Assembly: GCA_002841035.1 (NCBI GenBank)
Contig: PHDR01000154.1
Coordinates: 1 to 6,927 of the forward strand
Source of the DNA: Bacteroidetes bacterium HGW-Bacteroidetes-12
Lineage (GTDB): Bacteria; Bacteroidota; Bacteroidia; Flavobacteriales_E; Vicingaceae
Direction of reading: 5' to 3'
Length of the DNA: 6,927 bases
Position numbers and translations under genes: made by a program. The notes beneath the pieces were generated by a model. It had not been told where the DNA came from. It ran no database searches and worked only from the letters and a program-made list of their open reading frames with translations. Shown here piece after piece: positions 1 through 6,097 of the stretch (the first letter of the stretch is position 1; each line of letters opens with the position of its first letter).

Positions 1-993
1 AGATGTGCCACCATATTCATCAACCACAATAGCAAGATGCATTTTCATTTCTTGAAATTCACCTAACAAATCATCTAATTTTTTATTTTCAGGAACAAAA
101 AATGGGGTCCTCGCTAACTTAAACCAATCAAAAGCATCATTTTCTTTGGTGTGTGCCAATAAATCTTTGATGTAAATAACACCAATTATGGTGTCAAATG
201 AGTTTTCATACACAGGTATTCGGGAATATCCAGATTTTACAATAGTATTTAGAACAGCACTGTAAGGAATATTTTTATCTAAAGCAACTACATCAACTCT
301 TGCAGTCATAATTTGCTTAACGCTTGTTTCTCCAAACTTCACAATTCCTTTTAAAATACGATGCTCATCCTGGTTTTCTGGAATGTCAGAGGTTAAATCT
401 AAAGCATGAGAAAGATCTTCAACAGTTACATTTAAACCTCTTTGTTTGATGTGTTTATCTATTAAACCAGAAAATTTAATTAGTACGTAACTTAAAGGAA
501 ACATTGTAATGGAAAAAATACTAAGTGGAAAACTCATTATTTTAGCTAATTTGAGTGCATTTTTAGTAGCATATATTTTAGGAATCACTTCTCCAAACAA
601 GAGAATAACAAAGGTTATTGCAATTACCTGAACAATAAAAATTAGTAAGGGGTGAAGTAAGGAAAAATTAACGAGGTTATTTATAAAATGTGTTGTAATA
701 ATAATTAGGGATATGTTGATTAAATTGTTGGAAATAAGTATTGTAGCCAACAATTGTTTTTGCCTTTCTAACAGCTTTTTAACCTGGTGATAACTTTTTA
801 GGTTTGATGAATTAACCTCATTCAACTCAGTTGGAGTAAGAGAAAAGAAAGCAATTTCAGAACCAGAAATAAGACCAGAAAAGACGAGAAGAATAAGAAT
901 AATTAATAGCTCAATTGAAACGAATAAGTCAATAGAGTTGAGTAGATTTAATAAAACACTACTCAATTGCAGGGTCGGTAGAGGATCGTCCAA
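1..993 (-). CDS. gldE: GldE, gliding-motility CNNM/CorC-type membrane protein (3' end outside window)
   Basis: Translating the minus strand from 993 gives 331 codons open to the window edge. Residues about 20-175 form a DUF21/CNNM membrane domain with several hydrophobic segments and the family motifs SGLISGSEIAFFSL (about 41-52) and FGEVIPKIYAT (133-143). A CBS pair follows: the first CBS begins near MTARVDVVALD (229-239) and includes GYSRIPVYE, and the visible end VVDEYGGTS (323-331) lies in the second. The rest of CBS2 and the C-terminal CorC/HlyC domain should lie left of position 1. Relatives are linked to divalent-cation transport; GldE is tied to gliding in Flavobacterium by genetics, with no defined biochemical activity. 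The start is inferred as TTG at 993-991: it is the first start-type codon after the in-frame ssb stop and gives MDDPLPTLQ. The gap to ssb is only 18 bases, so the two are probably cotranscribed. In flavobacteria gldD usually follows. Confidence 0.93.
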   Translation of the reverse strand, partial: MDDPLPTLQLSSVLLNLLNSIDLFVSIELLIILILLVFSGLISGSEIAFFSLTPTELNEVNSSNLKSYHQVKKLLERQKQLLATILISNNLINISLIIITTHFINNLVNFSLLHPLLIFIVQVIAITFVILLFGEVIPKIYATKNALKLAKIMSFPLSIFSITMFPLSYVLIKFSGLIDKHIKQRGLNVTVEDLSHALDLTSDIPENQDEHRILKGIVKFGETSVKQIMTARVDVVALDKNIPYSAVLNTIVKSGYSRIPVYENSFDTIIGVIYIKDLLAHTKENDAFDWFKLARTPFFVPENKKLDDLLGEFQEMKMHLAIVVDEYGGTS

Positions 994-1011
994 TGTGTTT
1001 AAGTAATTAAG

Positions 1012-1455
1012 TTAAAATGGTAAATCATCAGCTTGCTTATCTTCTTTTTCAATTTCAGGAGAAGAAGATATTGAAGGTTGATTTTGTTGGGAAGAAGAAG
1101 TGCTTGACGCATTGTCATCTTTTCTCCCGAGTATTTGTAATGTTTCACCAATAACTTCAGTTGTATATCGGTCAACACCATCTTTATCTTGCCATTTTCG
1201 GGTTCTTAATTTCCCTTCAATATAAACCTGATTACCTTTTTTGAGGTATTTTTCAGCAAATTCGGGTAACCCTTTCCTCCAAAAAACTACATTGTGCCAT
1301 TCGGTAATTGTTTTTCGCTCACTGGTGTTTTTATCGGTATAATTTTCTGAAGTTGCAAGAGAAAAGTTAGCAACGGCAGTTCCTCCTTCTAAGTATCTAA
1401 CTTCTGGGTCTTTACCTAAATTACCTACTAAAATAACTTTATTAATTCCAGCCAT
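1012..1455 (-). CDS. ssb: Single-stranded DNA-binding protein SSB
   Basis: This 147-residue protein binds single-stranded DNA during replication, recombination and repair. The OB fold spans about residues 3-110, opening MAGINKVILVGNLGKDPEVRY. DNA-stacking aromatics sit where E. coli SSB has them: TEWHN (W53), VVFW (W59) and RTRKW (W88), followed by DRYTTEVI. A low-complexity Ser/Gln/Asn linker (about 113-135) leads to an acidic tail ending DDLPF, the tip that recruits repair and replication partners. Length and architecture are those of a normal tetrameric bacterial SSB. ATG at 1455 fits because the conserved N-terminus begins there and an A-rich leader precedes it. It lies between mutY (46 bases upstream) and gldE (18 bases downstream), an order I recall from flavobacterial gld loci. 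Confidence 0.97.
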   Translation of the reverse strand: MAGINKVILVGNLGKDPEVRYLEGGTAVANFSLATSENYTDKNTSERKTITEWHNVVFWRKGLPEFAEKYLKKGNQVYIEGKLRTRKWQDKDGVDRYTTEVIGETLQILGRKDDNASSTSSSQQNQPSISSSPEIEKEDKQADDLPF

Positions 1456-1479
1456 AATTTCTTTCTTTTAAAATTTATT

Positions 1480-1487
1480 CAAATGTA
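1480..1487 (-). promoter_or_regulatory. Possible -7 box for ssb-gldE
   Basis: On the minus strand this reads TACATTTG, an exact match to the Bacteroidota -7 consensus TAnnTTTG, 24 bases before the ssb ATG. I find no TTG-type -33 element 19-21 bases further upstream; that stretch is A/T-only and overlaps the end of mutY. It may be an internal promoter raising ssb and gldE above mutY, or a chance match in AT-rich sequence. Confidence 0.33.
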
Positions 1488-1501
1488 AGAATTTTTTTAA
1501 T

Positions 1502-2572
1502 TTATTTTTTTTCTAATTCCTTAAATGATGTTATATAATTTTCTATAAGCACAGGAACAGGATAATTTTCTATATCATCTAAGTTAATTTCGGTATAATC
1601 TTTTTTAATTTTTGAGATAGCTGATGTATGAACTCTCCAAAAAGTAGCCATAATTTTTTGATGACTTAAAATGTGTTTAATAGGAGTCGATTTTTTAATG
1701 AAGGTAAGTGTGTGCAGTTGATGTTTAAATTGTAAAAAATCAGACTGAGTTAATAGTAATTCAATGTTTTCTATAGGTTCAGCCGTTTCAATTAAAGGAA
1801 AATCATATAAATTTTTCCAAATATCATTTTCAATCCGCTTATGCAATAATATCGTATTTTCTTCTGAAATAAAAACTAAATAATTAAAATATCGAAAGCG
1901 TTGCTTGGTTTTATTTTGTTTAATGGGTAAGCTAGTAATCACATTATTAATATAGGCATAGCAGTTTAATTTGAAAATACAGTCAGCACAACACGGATTT
2001 TTTGGAACACACTGCAAAGCACCAAACTCCATAATAGCTTGATTGAAAAGCAAAGGACGTTTGCTATCTATTAATTCATGAGCTAATGAGTAAATGGTTT
2101 TTTTTCCTTCATGGCTATCAATTGGAGTTTCAATACCAAAAATTCGAGTGAGTACTCTGAATACGTTTCCATCCACAACAGGGAAAGGTTGGTTGTAAGC
2201 AAAAGAGCTAACAGCCGCAGCAGTATATTCTCCAACGCCTTTTAGCTTCAATATTTCATTATAACTTACTGGAAAGGTACCGTTTAAATTAAAAGCTATG
2301 TGCTTGGCAGTGAAATGTAAGTTTCTAGCCCTGGAGTAATAACCTAATCCTTGCCAAAGCTTCAACACTTCTTCTTCAGTTGCATTTGCTAAATCAGATA
2401 TAGTTGGAAAGTTTTCTATAAACTTATAATAATAAGACAATCCTTGGGTTACTCTAGTTTGTTGAAGTATGACTTCTGAAAGCCAAATTTTATAAGGGTT
2501 TTTTGTATTTCTCCATGGTAAATCTCGTTTGTTTTGCTTGTACCATTTGATGAGTTGATTGGAAAAATTCAT
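1502..2572 (-). CDS. mutY: Adenine DNA glycosylase MutY
   Basis: This 356-residue base-excision-repair enzyme removes adenine mispaired with 8-oxoguanine or guanine. The N-terminal half is a HhH-GPD glycosylase: LPWR (18-21), SEVILQQTRV with catalytic Glu33, WQGLGYYSRARN (73-84), the hairpin LKGVGEYTAAAV (110-121) and VVDGNVFRV with catalytic Asp134. A [4Fe-4S] cluster motif C-X6-C-X2-C-X5-C is intact (Cys188, 195, 198, 204). The C-terminal part is the NUDIX-like domain that recognises 8-oxoG: LLHKRIENDIWKNLYDFPLI (242-261) and ILSHQKI (301-307), where LSH matches the FSH loop of E. coli MutY. Length is normal for the family (about 350). ATG at 2572 gives the expected start just before the conserved LPWR region. 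It is the first gene of the minus-strand cluster and diverges from HU. Confidence 0.97.
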   Translation of the reverse strand: MNFSNQLIKWYKQNKRDLPWRNTKNPYKIWLSEVILQQTRVTQGLSYYYKFIENFPTISDLANATEEEVLKLWQGLGYYSRARNLHFTAKHIAFNLNGTFPVSYNEILKLKGVGEYTAAAVSSFAYNQPFPVVDGNVFRVLTRIFGIETPIDSHEGKKTIYSLAHELIDSKRPLLFNQAIMEFGALQCVPKNPCCADCIFKLNCYAYINNVITSLPIKQNKTKQRFRYFNYLVFISEENTILLHKRIENDIWKNLYDFPLIETAEPIENIELLLTQSDFLQFKHQLHTLTFIKKSTPIKHILSHQKIMATFWRVHTSAISKIKKDYTEINLDDIENYPVPVLIENYITSFKELEKK

Positions 2573-2589
2573 TTATTATTTTTTTTAGT

Positions 2590-2621
2590 CAAAATTATAG
2601 AAAAGAAATGAAGCCTAAAAC
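2590..2621 (-). promoter_or_regulatory. Putative mutY promoter (Bacteroidota type)
   Basis: On the minus strand TAATTTTG (2597-2590) matches the -7 consensus TAnnTTTG. About 20 bases upstream is GTTT (2621-2618), a weak match to the -33 TTTG. Transcription would start near 2583, leaving a leader of about 11 bases before the mutY ATG. The -7 match and position are good; the -33 match is poor. Confidence 0.4.
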
Positions 2622-2691
2622 ACAGTTAATTAAAGATACAACTAAATATGAAAGGTTAATTTGTTCATTAGTCGATAGTTTGGCTTCATTT
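2606..2691. repeat. 10-bp inverted repeat in the mutY/HU divergent region
   Basis: AAATGAAGCC (2606-2615) is matched exactly by its reverse complement GGCTTCATTT (2682-2691), with a 66-base spacer. The left arm overlaps the spacer of the putative mutY promoter; the right arm ends 20 bases before the HU -33 element. It could be a paired operator or a long-range RNA stem. Chance cannot be excluded. Confidence 0.4.
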
Positions 2692-2711
2692 AGCTAAAAT
2701 ATTTTAACTCC

Positions 2712-2743
2712 TTGTTTTAAATTAAGTTAAACTCCTATATTTG
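2712..2743 (+). promoter_or_regulatory. HU gene promoter (-33 TTG / -7 TATATTTG)
   Basis: TTG at 2712-2714 and TATATTTG at 2736-2743 are separated by 21 bases, in good agreement with the Bacteroidota sigma-A consensus (TTG, 19-21 bases, TAnnTTTG). The predicted start is near 2750, giving a leader of about 39 bases that is nearly all A/T and contains AAATAAAATA twice (2751-2760, 2771-2780). Such A-rich leaders take the place of a Shine-Dalgarno sequence in this phylum. AACTCCT also occurs twice, 24 bases apart (2706-2712, 2730-2736), flanking the -33 region. Confidence 0.75.
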
Positions 2744-2788
2744 CAGTCGAAAATAAAATAATTAATTTATAAATAAAATATTTAAGAA

Positions 2789-3073
2789 ATGACAAAAGCA
2801 GACATCGTATCAAAAATTTCTGAAAAAACAGGAATAGAAAAGTTAACAGTTCAAACTACAGTTGAAGAATTTATGAAAACTGTTAGAAAATCATTAGAAG
2901 AAGGGAGTAATGTTTATTTGAGAGGTTTTGGAAGCTTTGTTGTTAAAAGAAGAGCTGAAAAAACAGGTAGAAATATTTCTAAAAATACAACTATTATTAT
3001 TCCAGCTCATAATATTCCATCTTTCAAGCCAGCTAAATCTTTTGTAGAGAAAGTGAAAAAAAACGTGAAATAA
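2789..3073 (+). CDS. hup: HU/IHF-family nucleoid DNA-binding protein
   Basis: This 94-residue protein is a histone-like dimer subunit that bends and compacts DNA. The N-terminal helical dimerisation half is MTKADIVSKISEKTGI and onward. The beta-arm region starts at LRGFGSFVVKRRAEKTGRN (44-62), and NIPSFKPAKSFVEKVK (75-90) closes the fold. Length is normal for HU (about 90). At the arm tip, E. coli HU has the DNA-intercalating proline in GRNP; here the aligned residue is Ile63 (GRNISKN). I recall this as common in Bacteroidota HU proteins, so it is probably a lineage trait rather than damage. ATG at 2789 matches the family start and lies behind a good promoter. The gene diverges from mutY and is followed by the small basic protein gene. 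Confidence 0.95.
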   Translation: MTKADIVSKISEKTGIEKLTVQTTVEEFMKTVRKSLEEGSNVYLRGFGSFVVKRRAEKTGRNISKNTTIIIPAHNIPSFKPAKSFVEKVKKNVK

Positions 3074-3094
3074 TCTTTTTTTAGTATATCTTTG
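3065..3094 (+). promoter_or_regulatory. Putative promoter of the 29-residue basic protein gene
   Basis: TATCTTTG (3087-3094) matches the -7 consensus TAnnTTTG. Nineteen bases upstream is GTG (3065-3067), one mismatch from TTG, lying inside the last codons of the HU gene. Transcription would begin near 3100, with an A/T-rich leader of about 37 bases. No terminator separates HU from this gene, so readthrough from the HU promoter is also likely. Confidence 0.5.
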
Positions 3095-3136
3095 CCTCAG
3101 AATATAAAATATATCAACATATAAATAAAAAAGATT

Positions 3137-3226
3137 ATGCCAAGCGGTAAAAAAAGAAAAAGACATAAAATGGCTACGCACAAGCGTAAGAAAAGACTAA
3201 GAAAAAATAGACACAAGAAAAAATAA
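3137..3226 (+). CDS. Tiny basic AURKAIP1/COX24-domain protein (bS22/mS38-like)
   Basis: ATG at 3137 opens a 29-codon frame reading MPSGKKRKRHKMATHKRKKR, then nine further basic-rich residues ending HKKK and a TAA stop. Well over half of the residues are Lys, Arg or His. The pattern KKRKRHKMATHKRKKRLRKNR resembles the C-terminal domain of AURKAIP1/COX24 (mitochondrial small-subunit protein mS38) and mycobacterial bS22, which bind small-subunit rRNA. Proteins with nearly this sequence are annotated in Bacteroidota as AURKAIP1/COX24 domain-containing. The likely role is a small ribosomal protein; this is inferred from sequence only. It has its own -7 box, an A-rich leader and a strong terminator 58 bases downstream. 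It is easily missed by length-based gene callers. Confidence 0.87.
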   Translation: MPSGKKRKRHKMATHKRKKRLRKNRHKKK

Positions 3227-3284
3227 GTAACATTATTTATTTTACAATTTGTCTGTTCTCACCTTTATTTTATTCTGAATAGAA

Positions 3285-3326
3285 AACAACAAAACTAGTA
3301 ACCATTTGGTTACTAGTTTTGTTGTT
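3285..3326 (+). terminator. Intrinsic terminator after HU and the small basic protein
   Basis: A perfect 19-bp stem (3285-3303 with 3308-3326) closes a four-base ATTT loop and is followed by the T-rich run ATTTTAATTT. The upper stem is GTAACC/GGTTAC. It lies 58 bases after the small gene's stop and should end transcripts of the HU-basic protein unit, isolating rng. Confidence 0.88.
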
Positions 3327-3423
3327 ATTTTAATTTATTATAAAAAGGGTTAGTTTGTTTTTTATTAAACATTTTTTCACAAGAGATTATCTAGAAACAA
3401 CGTTCACAGAATTGACTCAGGAA

Positions 3424-3502
3424 TTTTGTTCTTTTTCAATACGTAAATGAGGCGAATAGCCATAGCTATTTAACGATTTTATAACGAAGAAAAAGAACAA
3501 AA
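3424..3502. repeat. 14-bp perfect inverted repeat enclosing a smaller hairpin
   Basis: TTTTGTTCTTTTTC (3424-3437) is the exact reverse complement of GAAAAAGAACAAAA (3489-3502). The 51 bases between them hold a second, 6-bp hairpin: AATAGC (3455-3460), CATA loop, GCTATT (3465-3470). This could fold as one long stem-loop in the rng leader RNA. It could equally be a dispersed intergenic repeat, since CTTCGTTAT from the strand opposite its right arm recurs at 5154-5162 downstream of rng. Confidence 0.7.
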
Positions 3503-3514
3503 AAACAAGTCAAA

Positions 3515-3559
3515 ATGAAAAGGTTATTTCCAGACAATCCCTATGCAGTTACTTCATAA
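3515..3559 (+). other. Possible 14-residue upstream ORF before rng
   Basis: ATG at 3515 starts the frame MKRLFPDNPYAVTS followed by TAA, 10 bases before the rng ATG. The start sits in an A-rich context (GTCAAA before ATG) like real starts in this window. The spacing would suit a leader peptide or translational coupling with rng. There is no homology evidence, and a frame this short can arise by chance. Confidence 0.22.
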
Positions 3560-3569
3560 AAAAAATTAA

Positions 3570-5129
3570 ATGAGTGTAGAATTAGTTATCAATTCTTCGC
3601 CTAATGAGGTTGTTATAGCCATTCTTCAAGATAGTAAATTAGTAGAATTACACAGGGAGAAAACCAATAATAATTTTTCAGTAGGAGATATTTATCTTGG
3701 CAGAGTTAAAAAAATTATGCCAGGCTTAAATGCTACTTTCGTTGATGTAGGTTACGAAAAGGATGCCTTTTTGCACTATTTAGATCTTGGAGCAAAGTTT
3801 AATTCGTTTGCAAAATTCACTAAAGGAGTATTGAATAACCAAATAAAATCATCTCACCTTGATTTTGCTTTTGAACCCGAAATAGAAAAAACAGGTAAAA
3901 TTGAAAAAACGCTTAAATCAACAGATCAAATATTGGTTCAAATAGCAAAAGAACCTATTTCTACCAAAGGTCCTCGACTAAGTTCTGAAATTTCACTAGC
4001 AGGTAGATACATTGTATTAGTTCCTTTTTCTAATAAAGTGTCTGTTTCGCAAAAAATTAAAGACGAAGAAGAAAGAGAACGACTCATTCGCTTAATTAAA
4101 AGCATTAAACCGAAAGGATTTGGAGTAATAATTAGAACAGTTGCTAAAAACAAAAAAGTAGCTGATTTACACTCAGATATGAATGAATTGGAGCAACGAT
4201 GGGAAAATTGCTACAATGCACTCCAAAATGCTAAAGCACCAAAAAAGATTTTAGGCGAAATTGATAGAACATCTTCTTTATTAAGAGATTTGTTAAGTAA
4301 GGATTTTAGCAATATTCATATTAATGACGAAACACTTTATAATGAAATTAAAACATACCTGATTTCCATTGCTCCCGACAAAGAAAAAATCATTAAACAA
4401 TACACTGGAAAAGCTCACATTTTTGAGCATTTCGGAATAGAGCGTCAAATAAAATCGCTTTTTGGAAAAAATGTTACCTTAAAAACAGGTGTTTACCTAA
4501 TTATAGAGCATACCGAAGCGTTGCACGTAATTGATGTAAATAGCGGACAAAGAGGTAAAAAGAAAGATAAAACACAAGAAGAAAATGCCTTAGAGGTAAA
4601 CATTGAAGCAGCAGAAGAAATTGCACGTCAACTTCGATTAAGAGATATGGGAGGGATTGTTGTTGTTGATTTCATTGATATGAAATTAGCCGAAAATAGA
4701 AAAATGCTTTTTGAGAAAATGCAAGAATTTATGGCTTCCGACAGGGCCAAACACAATATTTTACCACCAAGTAAATTCGGACTTATACAAATTACTCGTC
4801 AGCGAGTTCGTCCAGAAATGGAAATTAAAACTGCCGAAAAATGCCCTTGTTGTGGTGGAAATGGAGAAGTCCACTCTACTGTTTTATTGGTTGATGAAGT
4901 AGAAAATAATTTAAGATACATAACACAACAATTAAACATAAAAAAAATTACCATAAATACACACCCTTTTGTTGAAGCGTTTATAAATAAAAGAATTGGG
5001 TTGCTTTCTTCTTTAAGAAAACAATGGCAAACTAAATATAAAGCAACTATTGATGTATTACCTTCCTCGGCATATAGTTTTTTAGAGTATCATTTTGTTG
5101 ATGATAAAGGCGAGGAAATTCACATATAG
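3570..5129 (+). CDS. rng: Ribonuclease E/G family endoribonuclease
   Basis: This 519-residue endonuclease cuts single-stranded, AU-rich RNA in rRNA maturation and mRNA decay. An S1 RNA-binding domain spans about residues 36-127 (GDIYLGRVKKIMPGLNATFVDVG at 39-61) and carries a charged insert at about 77-116. The 5'-sensor/RNase H-like part follows (STKGPRLSSEISLAGRYIVLVP, 131-152). The catalytic DNase I-like domain has HVIDVNSGQRGKKK with metal ligand Asp322 and GGIVVVDFIDM with Asp367. The Zn-link motif CPCCGGNG has Cys425 and Cys428 in the CPxC arrangement that joins two subunits. SKFGLIQITRQRVRPE (401-416) is also typical. There is no long C-terminal degradosome scaffold, so it resembles RNase G in length. 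ATG at 3570 gives the conserved beginning ELVINSSPNEVVIAIL. It is isolated from HU by a terminator and converges on the RDD gene. Confidence 0.96.
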   Translation: MSVELVINSSPNEVVIAILQDSKLVELHREKTNNNFSVGDIYLGRVKKIMPGLNATFVDVGYEKDAFLHYLDLGAKFNSFAKFTKGVLNNQIKSSHLDFAFEPEIEKTGKIEKTLKSTDQILVQIAKEPISTKGPRLSSEISLAGRYIVLVPFSNKVSVSQKIKDEEERERLIRLIKSIKPKGFGVIIRTVAKNKKVADLHSDMNELEQRWENCYNALQNAKAPKKILGEIDRTSSLLRDLLSKDFSNIHINDETLYNEIKTYLISIAPDKEKIIKQYTGKAHIFEHFGIERQIKSLFGKNVTLKTGVYLIIEHTEALHVIDVNSGQRGKKKDKTQEENALEVNIEAAEEIARQLRLRDMGGIVVVDFIDMKLAENRKMLFEKMQEFMASDRAKHNILPPSKFGLIQITRQRVRPEMEIKTAEKCPCCGGNGEVHSTVLLVDEVENNLRYITQQLNIKKITINTHPFVEAFINKRIGLLSSLRKQWQTKYKATIDVLPSSAYSFLEYHFVDDKGEEIHI

Positions 5130-5181
5130 AGACGGTCTGTAAAGCCCAACTTCTTCGTTATTCTTCTTTTAAAAATAAGTC

Positions 5182-5201
5182 ATCCCGATAGCTATCGGGA
5201 T
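5182..5201. repeat. Perfect 20-bp palindrome between rng and the RDD gene
   Basis: ATCCCGATAGCTATCGGGAT is its own reverse complement. No T-run follows directly on either strand, so it is not a standard intrinsic terminator, though it could stall polymerase or protect 3' ends of the convergent transcripts. I recall CCCGATAGCTATCGGG as a frequent intergenic palindrome in Bacteroidota genomes; this is memory, not a search. Confidence 0.85.
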
Positions 5202-5245
5202 TGGAACTGAAAACCAAAGAACATTAATTTTTCGTTATATTTTTT

Positions 5246-5269
5246 CTTTGCGTCTTGGCGACTTTGCGA
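5246..5269. repeat. Three degenerate 8-bp tandem units (CTTTGCGT type)
   Basis: CTTTGCGT (5246-5253), CTTGGCGA (5254-5261) and CTTTGCGA (5262-5269) lie head to tail, then GAAAC. Each unit differs from the others by one to three bases. The block is GC-richer than its surroundings. Similar CTTTGCG-phased stretches are, from memory, common intergenic repeats in Bacteroidota. Nothing suggests it is coding. Confidence 0.6.
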
Positions 5270-5305
5270 GAAACAAAAAATACCTGAATAGTAACAATTT
5301 TTGCT

Positions 5306-6022
5306 TTATTCATTAAAATGCAAATGCGTGAAATCTTTAATAATAGTTTCTAAAAAAGCAATACTTTTTAAATCAGTTTTAATGTTCAATGTGGTTTTTG
5401 TTTTATCAGCCAACTGATTGATAACATCAAATTTTCCCTCTTTTAGTGCATAGTTAAAAATTTCGGAAATAATAGTAATATCTTTTTCGGAGAGGTTTTC
5501 TGCTTCTCGAAAAACTACATTGTAATCGGCAGCTACTTTTTTATAAATAGTGTCTTGCAACGCAATTTTATTTCCAATTTTAATTACAGCTGTTTTTGCA
5601 GCAATATCTCCCAAACGCTGCCCTTTTCCATTGATTAAAATAGTGAATAAACCAACTAAACCCCAAAAGAAAACAATTCCTTCAATTAACCTAAAAATCC
5701 ATCGAAGTAAATAACTACCCAAGCTGGGTTGTGAACCATCTATTTTAACTACTTTAATTTTTAGGATGTATTTTCCAAAACTTTGACCATTAAAAAAAAG
5801 TTCGCAATACAAATCATAAAAAAAAACAGGTAAAAATAACAGCATAGATAGGTATGCATTATTTTCTAAACCACCTATTTTGCTAATTATATAACCTATA
5901 ATTATAAAATAAACAAGAAACAATAAATAATCTAAAATTGCAGCCAGCATTCTATCACCAATGCTTGCGATGGTATAATCTATGGTTACGTTTTGCGTAG
6001 TTGAAATTCTAATTTTATCCAT
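5306..6022 (-). CDS. RDD-family integral membrane protein, function unknown
   Basis: This 238-residue protein begins MDKIRISTTQNVTIDYTIAS, a leader typical of flavobacterial RDD proteins. The family's charged residues are present: Arg24 in GDRMLAAILD, Asp31 and Asp70. Predicted membrane segments are about 25-48, 57-76 and 112-131. NGQSFGKYILKIKVV (78-92) and GQRLGDIAAKTAVI (134-147) are the other conserved blocks. The soluble C-terminal part (about 150-238) has no motif I recognise. RDD proteins sit in the cytoplasmic membrane; some are proposed to act in ion exchange, but no substrate can be assigned here. ATG at 6022 is preferred over the in-frame GTG at 6037 because the family N-terminus begins at MDKIRI. 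It converges with rng and diverges from the kdsC-like gene; no good promoter was found for it. Confidence 0.9.
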   Translation of the reverse strand: MDKIRISTTQNVTIDYTIASIGDRMLAAILDYLLFLVYFIIIGYIISKIGGLENNAYLSMLLFLPVFFYDLYCELFFNGQSFGKYILKIKVVKIDGSQPSLGSYLLRWIFRLIEGIVFFWGLVGLFTILINGKGQRLGDIAAKTAVIKIGNKIALQDTIYKKVAADYNVVFREAENLSEKDITIISEIFNYALKEGKFDVINQLADKTKTTLNIKTDLKSIAFLETIIKDFTHLHFNE

Positions 6023-6051
6023 AAGCCGTAAAAACACGATAGAAAATTAAA

Positions 6052-6084
6052 TTTATTATAATGAAATTGGATTTTGTACTTTTG
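6052..6084 (+). promoter_or_regulatory. Promoter of the kdsC-like gene, very short leader
   Basis: TACTTTTG (6077-6084) is an exact TAnnTTTG -7 box. TTTA (6052-6055), 21 bases upstream, is a one-mismatch -33 element. The start would fall near 6090-6091, only about 7 bases before ATG 6098, so the mRNA is nearly leaderless. The -7 box also helps reject an in-frame TTG at 6074 as the start codon. Confidence 0.6.
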
Positions 6085-6097
6085 CCAAAAAAGTAGT

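Larger units (their letters stand above)
3327..3569 (+). other. Structured, gene-poor leader region of rng
   Basis: With the terminator and the tail before it, the stretch 3227-3569 (343 bases) has no conventional gene. After the terminator it holds A/T-rich sequence, a 14-bp inverted repeat with an inner hairpin (3424-3502) and a 14-residue mini-ORF (3515-3559) ending 10 bases before the rng ATG. I found no exact TAnnTTTG promoter here; the closest is GAATTTTG at 3421-3428, without a clear -33. Because the terminator lies upstream, rng should have its own promoter in this stretch, so much of it may be transcribed as a 5' leader. Confidence 0.6.

Noticed and set aside
999..1181. 60-codon minus-strand frame overlapping the 3' end of ssb
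   Set aside because: Out of frame with ssb, whose acidic tail is clearly encoded here; no family pattern.
2894..3181. 95-codon minus-strand frame opposite the HU gene and the small basic protein gene
   Set aside because: Its translation is low-complexity Phe/Tyr/Ser-rich, as expected from the antisense of Lys/Glu-rich genes, and both plus-strand genes are well supported.
3447..3473. Eight-residue ORF MRRIAIAI inside the rng leader hairpin
   Set aside because: Its codons are the hairpin sequence itself, so structure is the simpler explanation.
3938..4153. 71-codon minus-strand frame inside rng
   Set aside because: Antisense shadow of a conserved catalytic gene; no motif.
4711..4902. 63-codon plus-strand frame inside rng
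   Set aside because: Out-of-frame reading of the conserved C-terminal part of rng, including its Zn-link codons.
6023..6037. GTG start for the RDD gene adding five residues
   Set aside because: The added residues MFLRL are not part of the usual RDD N-terminus, whereas MDKIRISTTQ from ATG 6022 is.
6074..6097. Upstream TTG start for kdsC adding MYFCQKSS
   Set aside because: The TTG abuts the -7 box, which would not be transcribed; family homology begins near ATG 6098.
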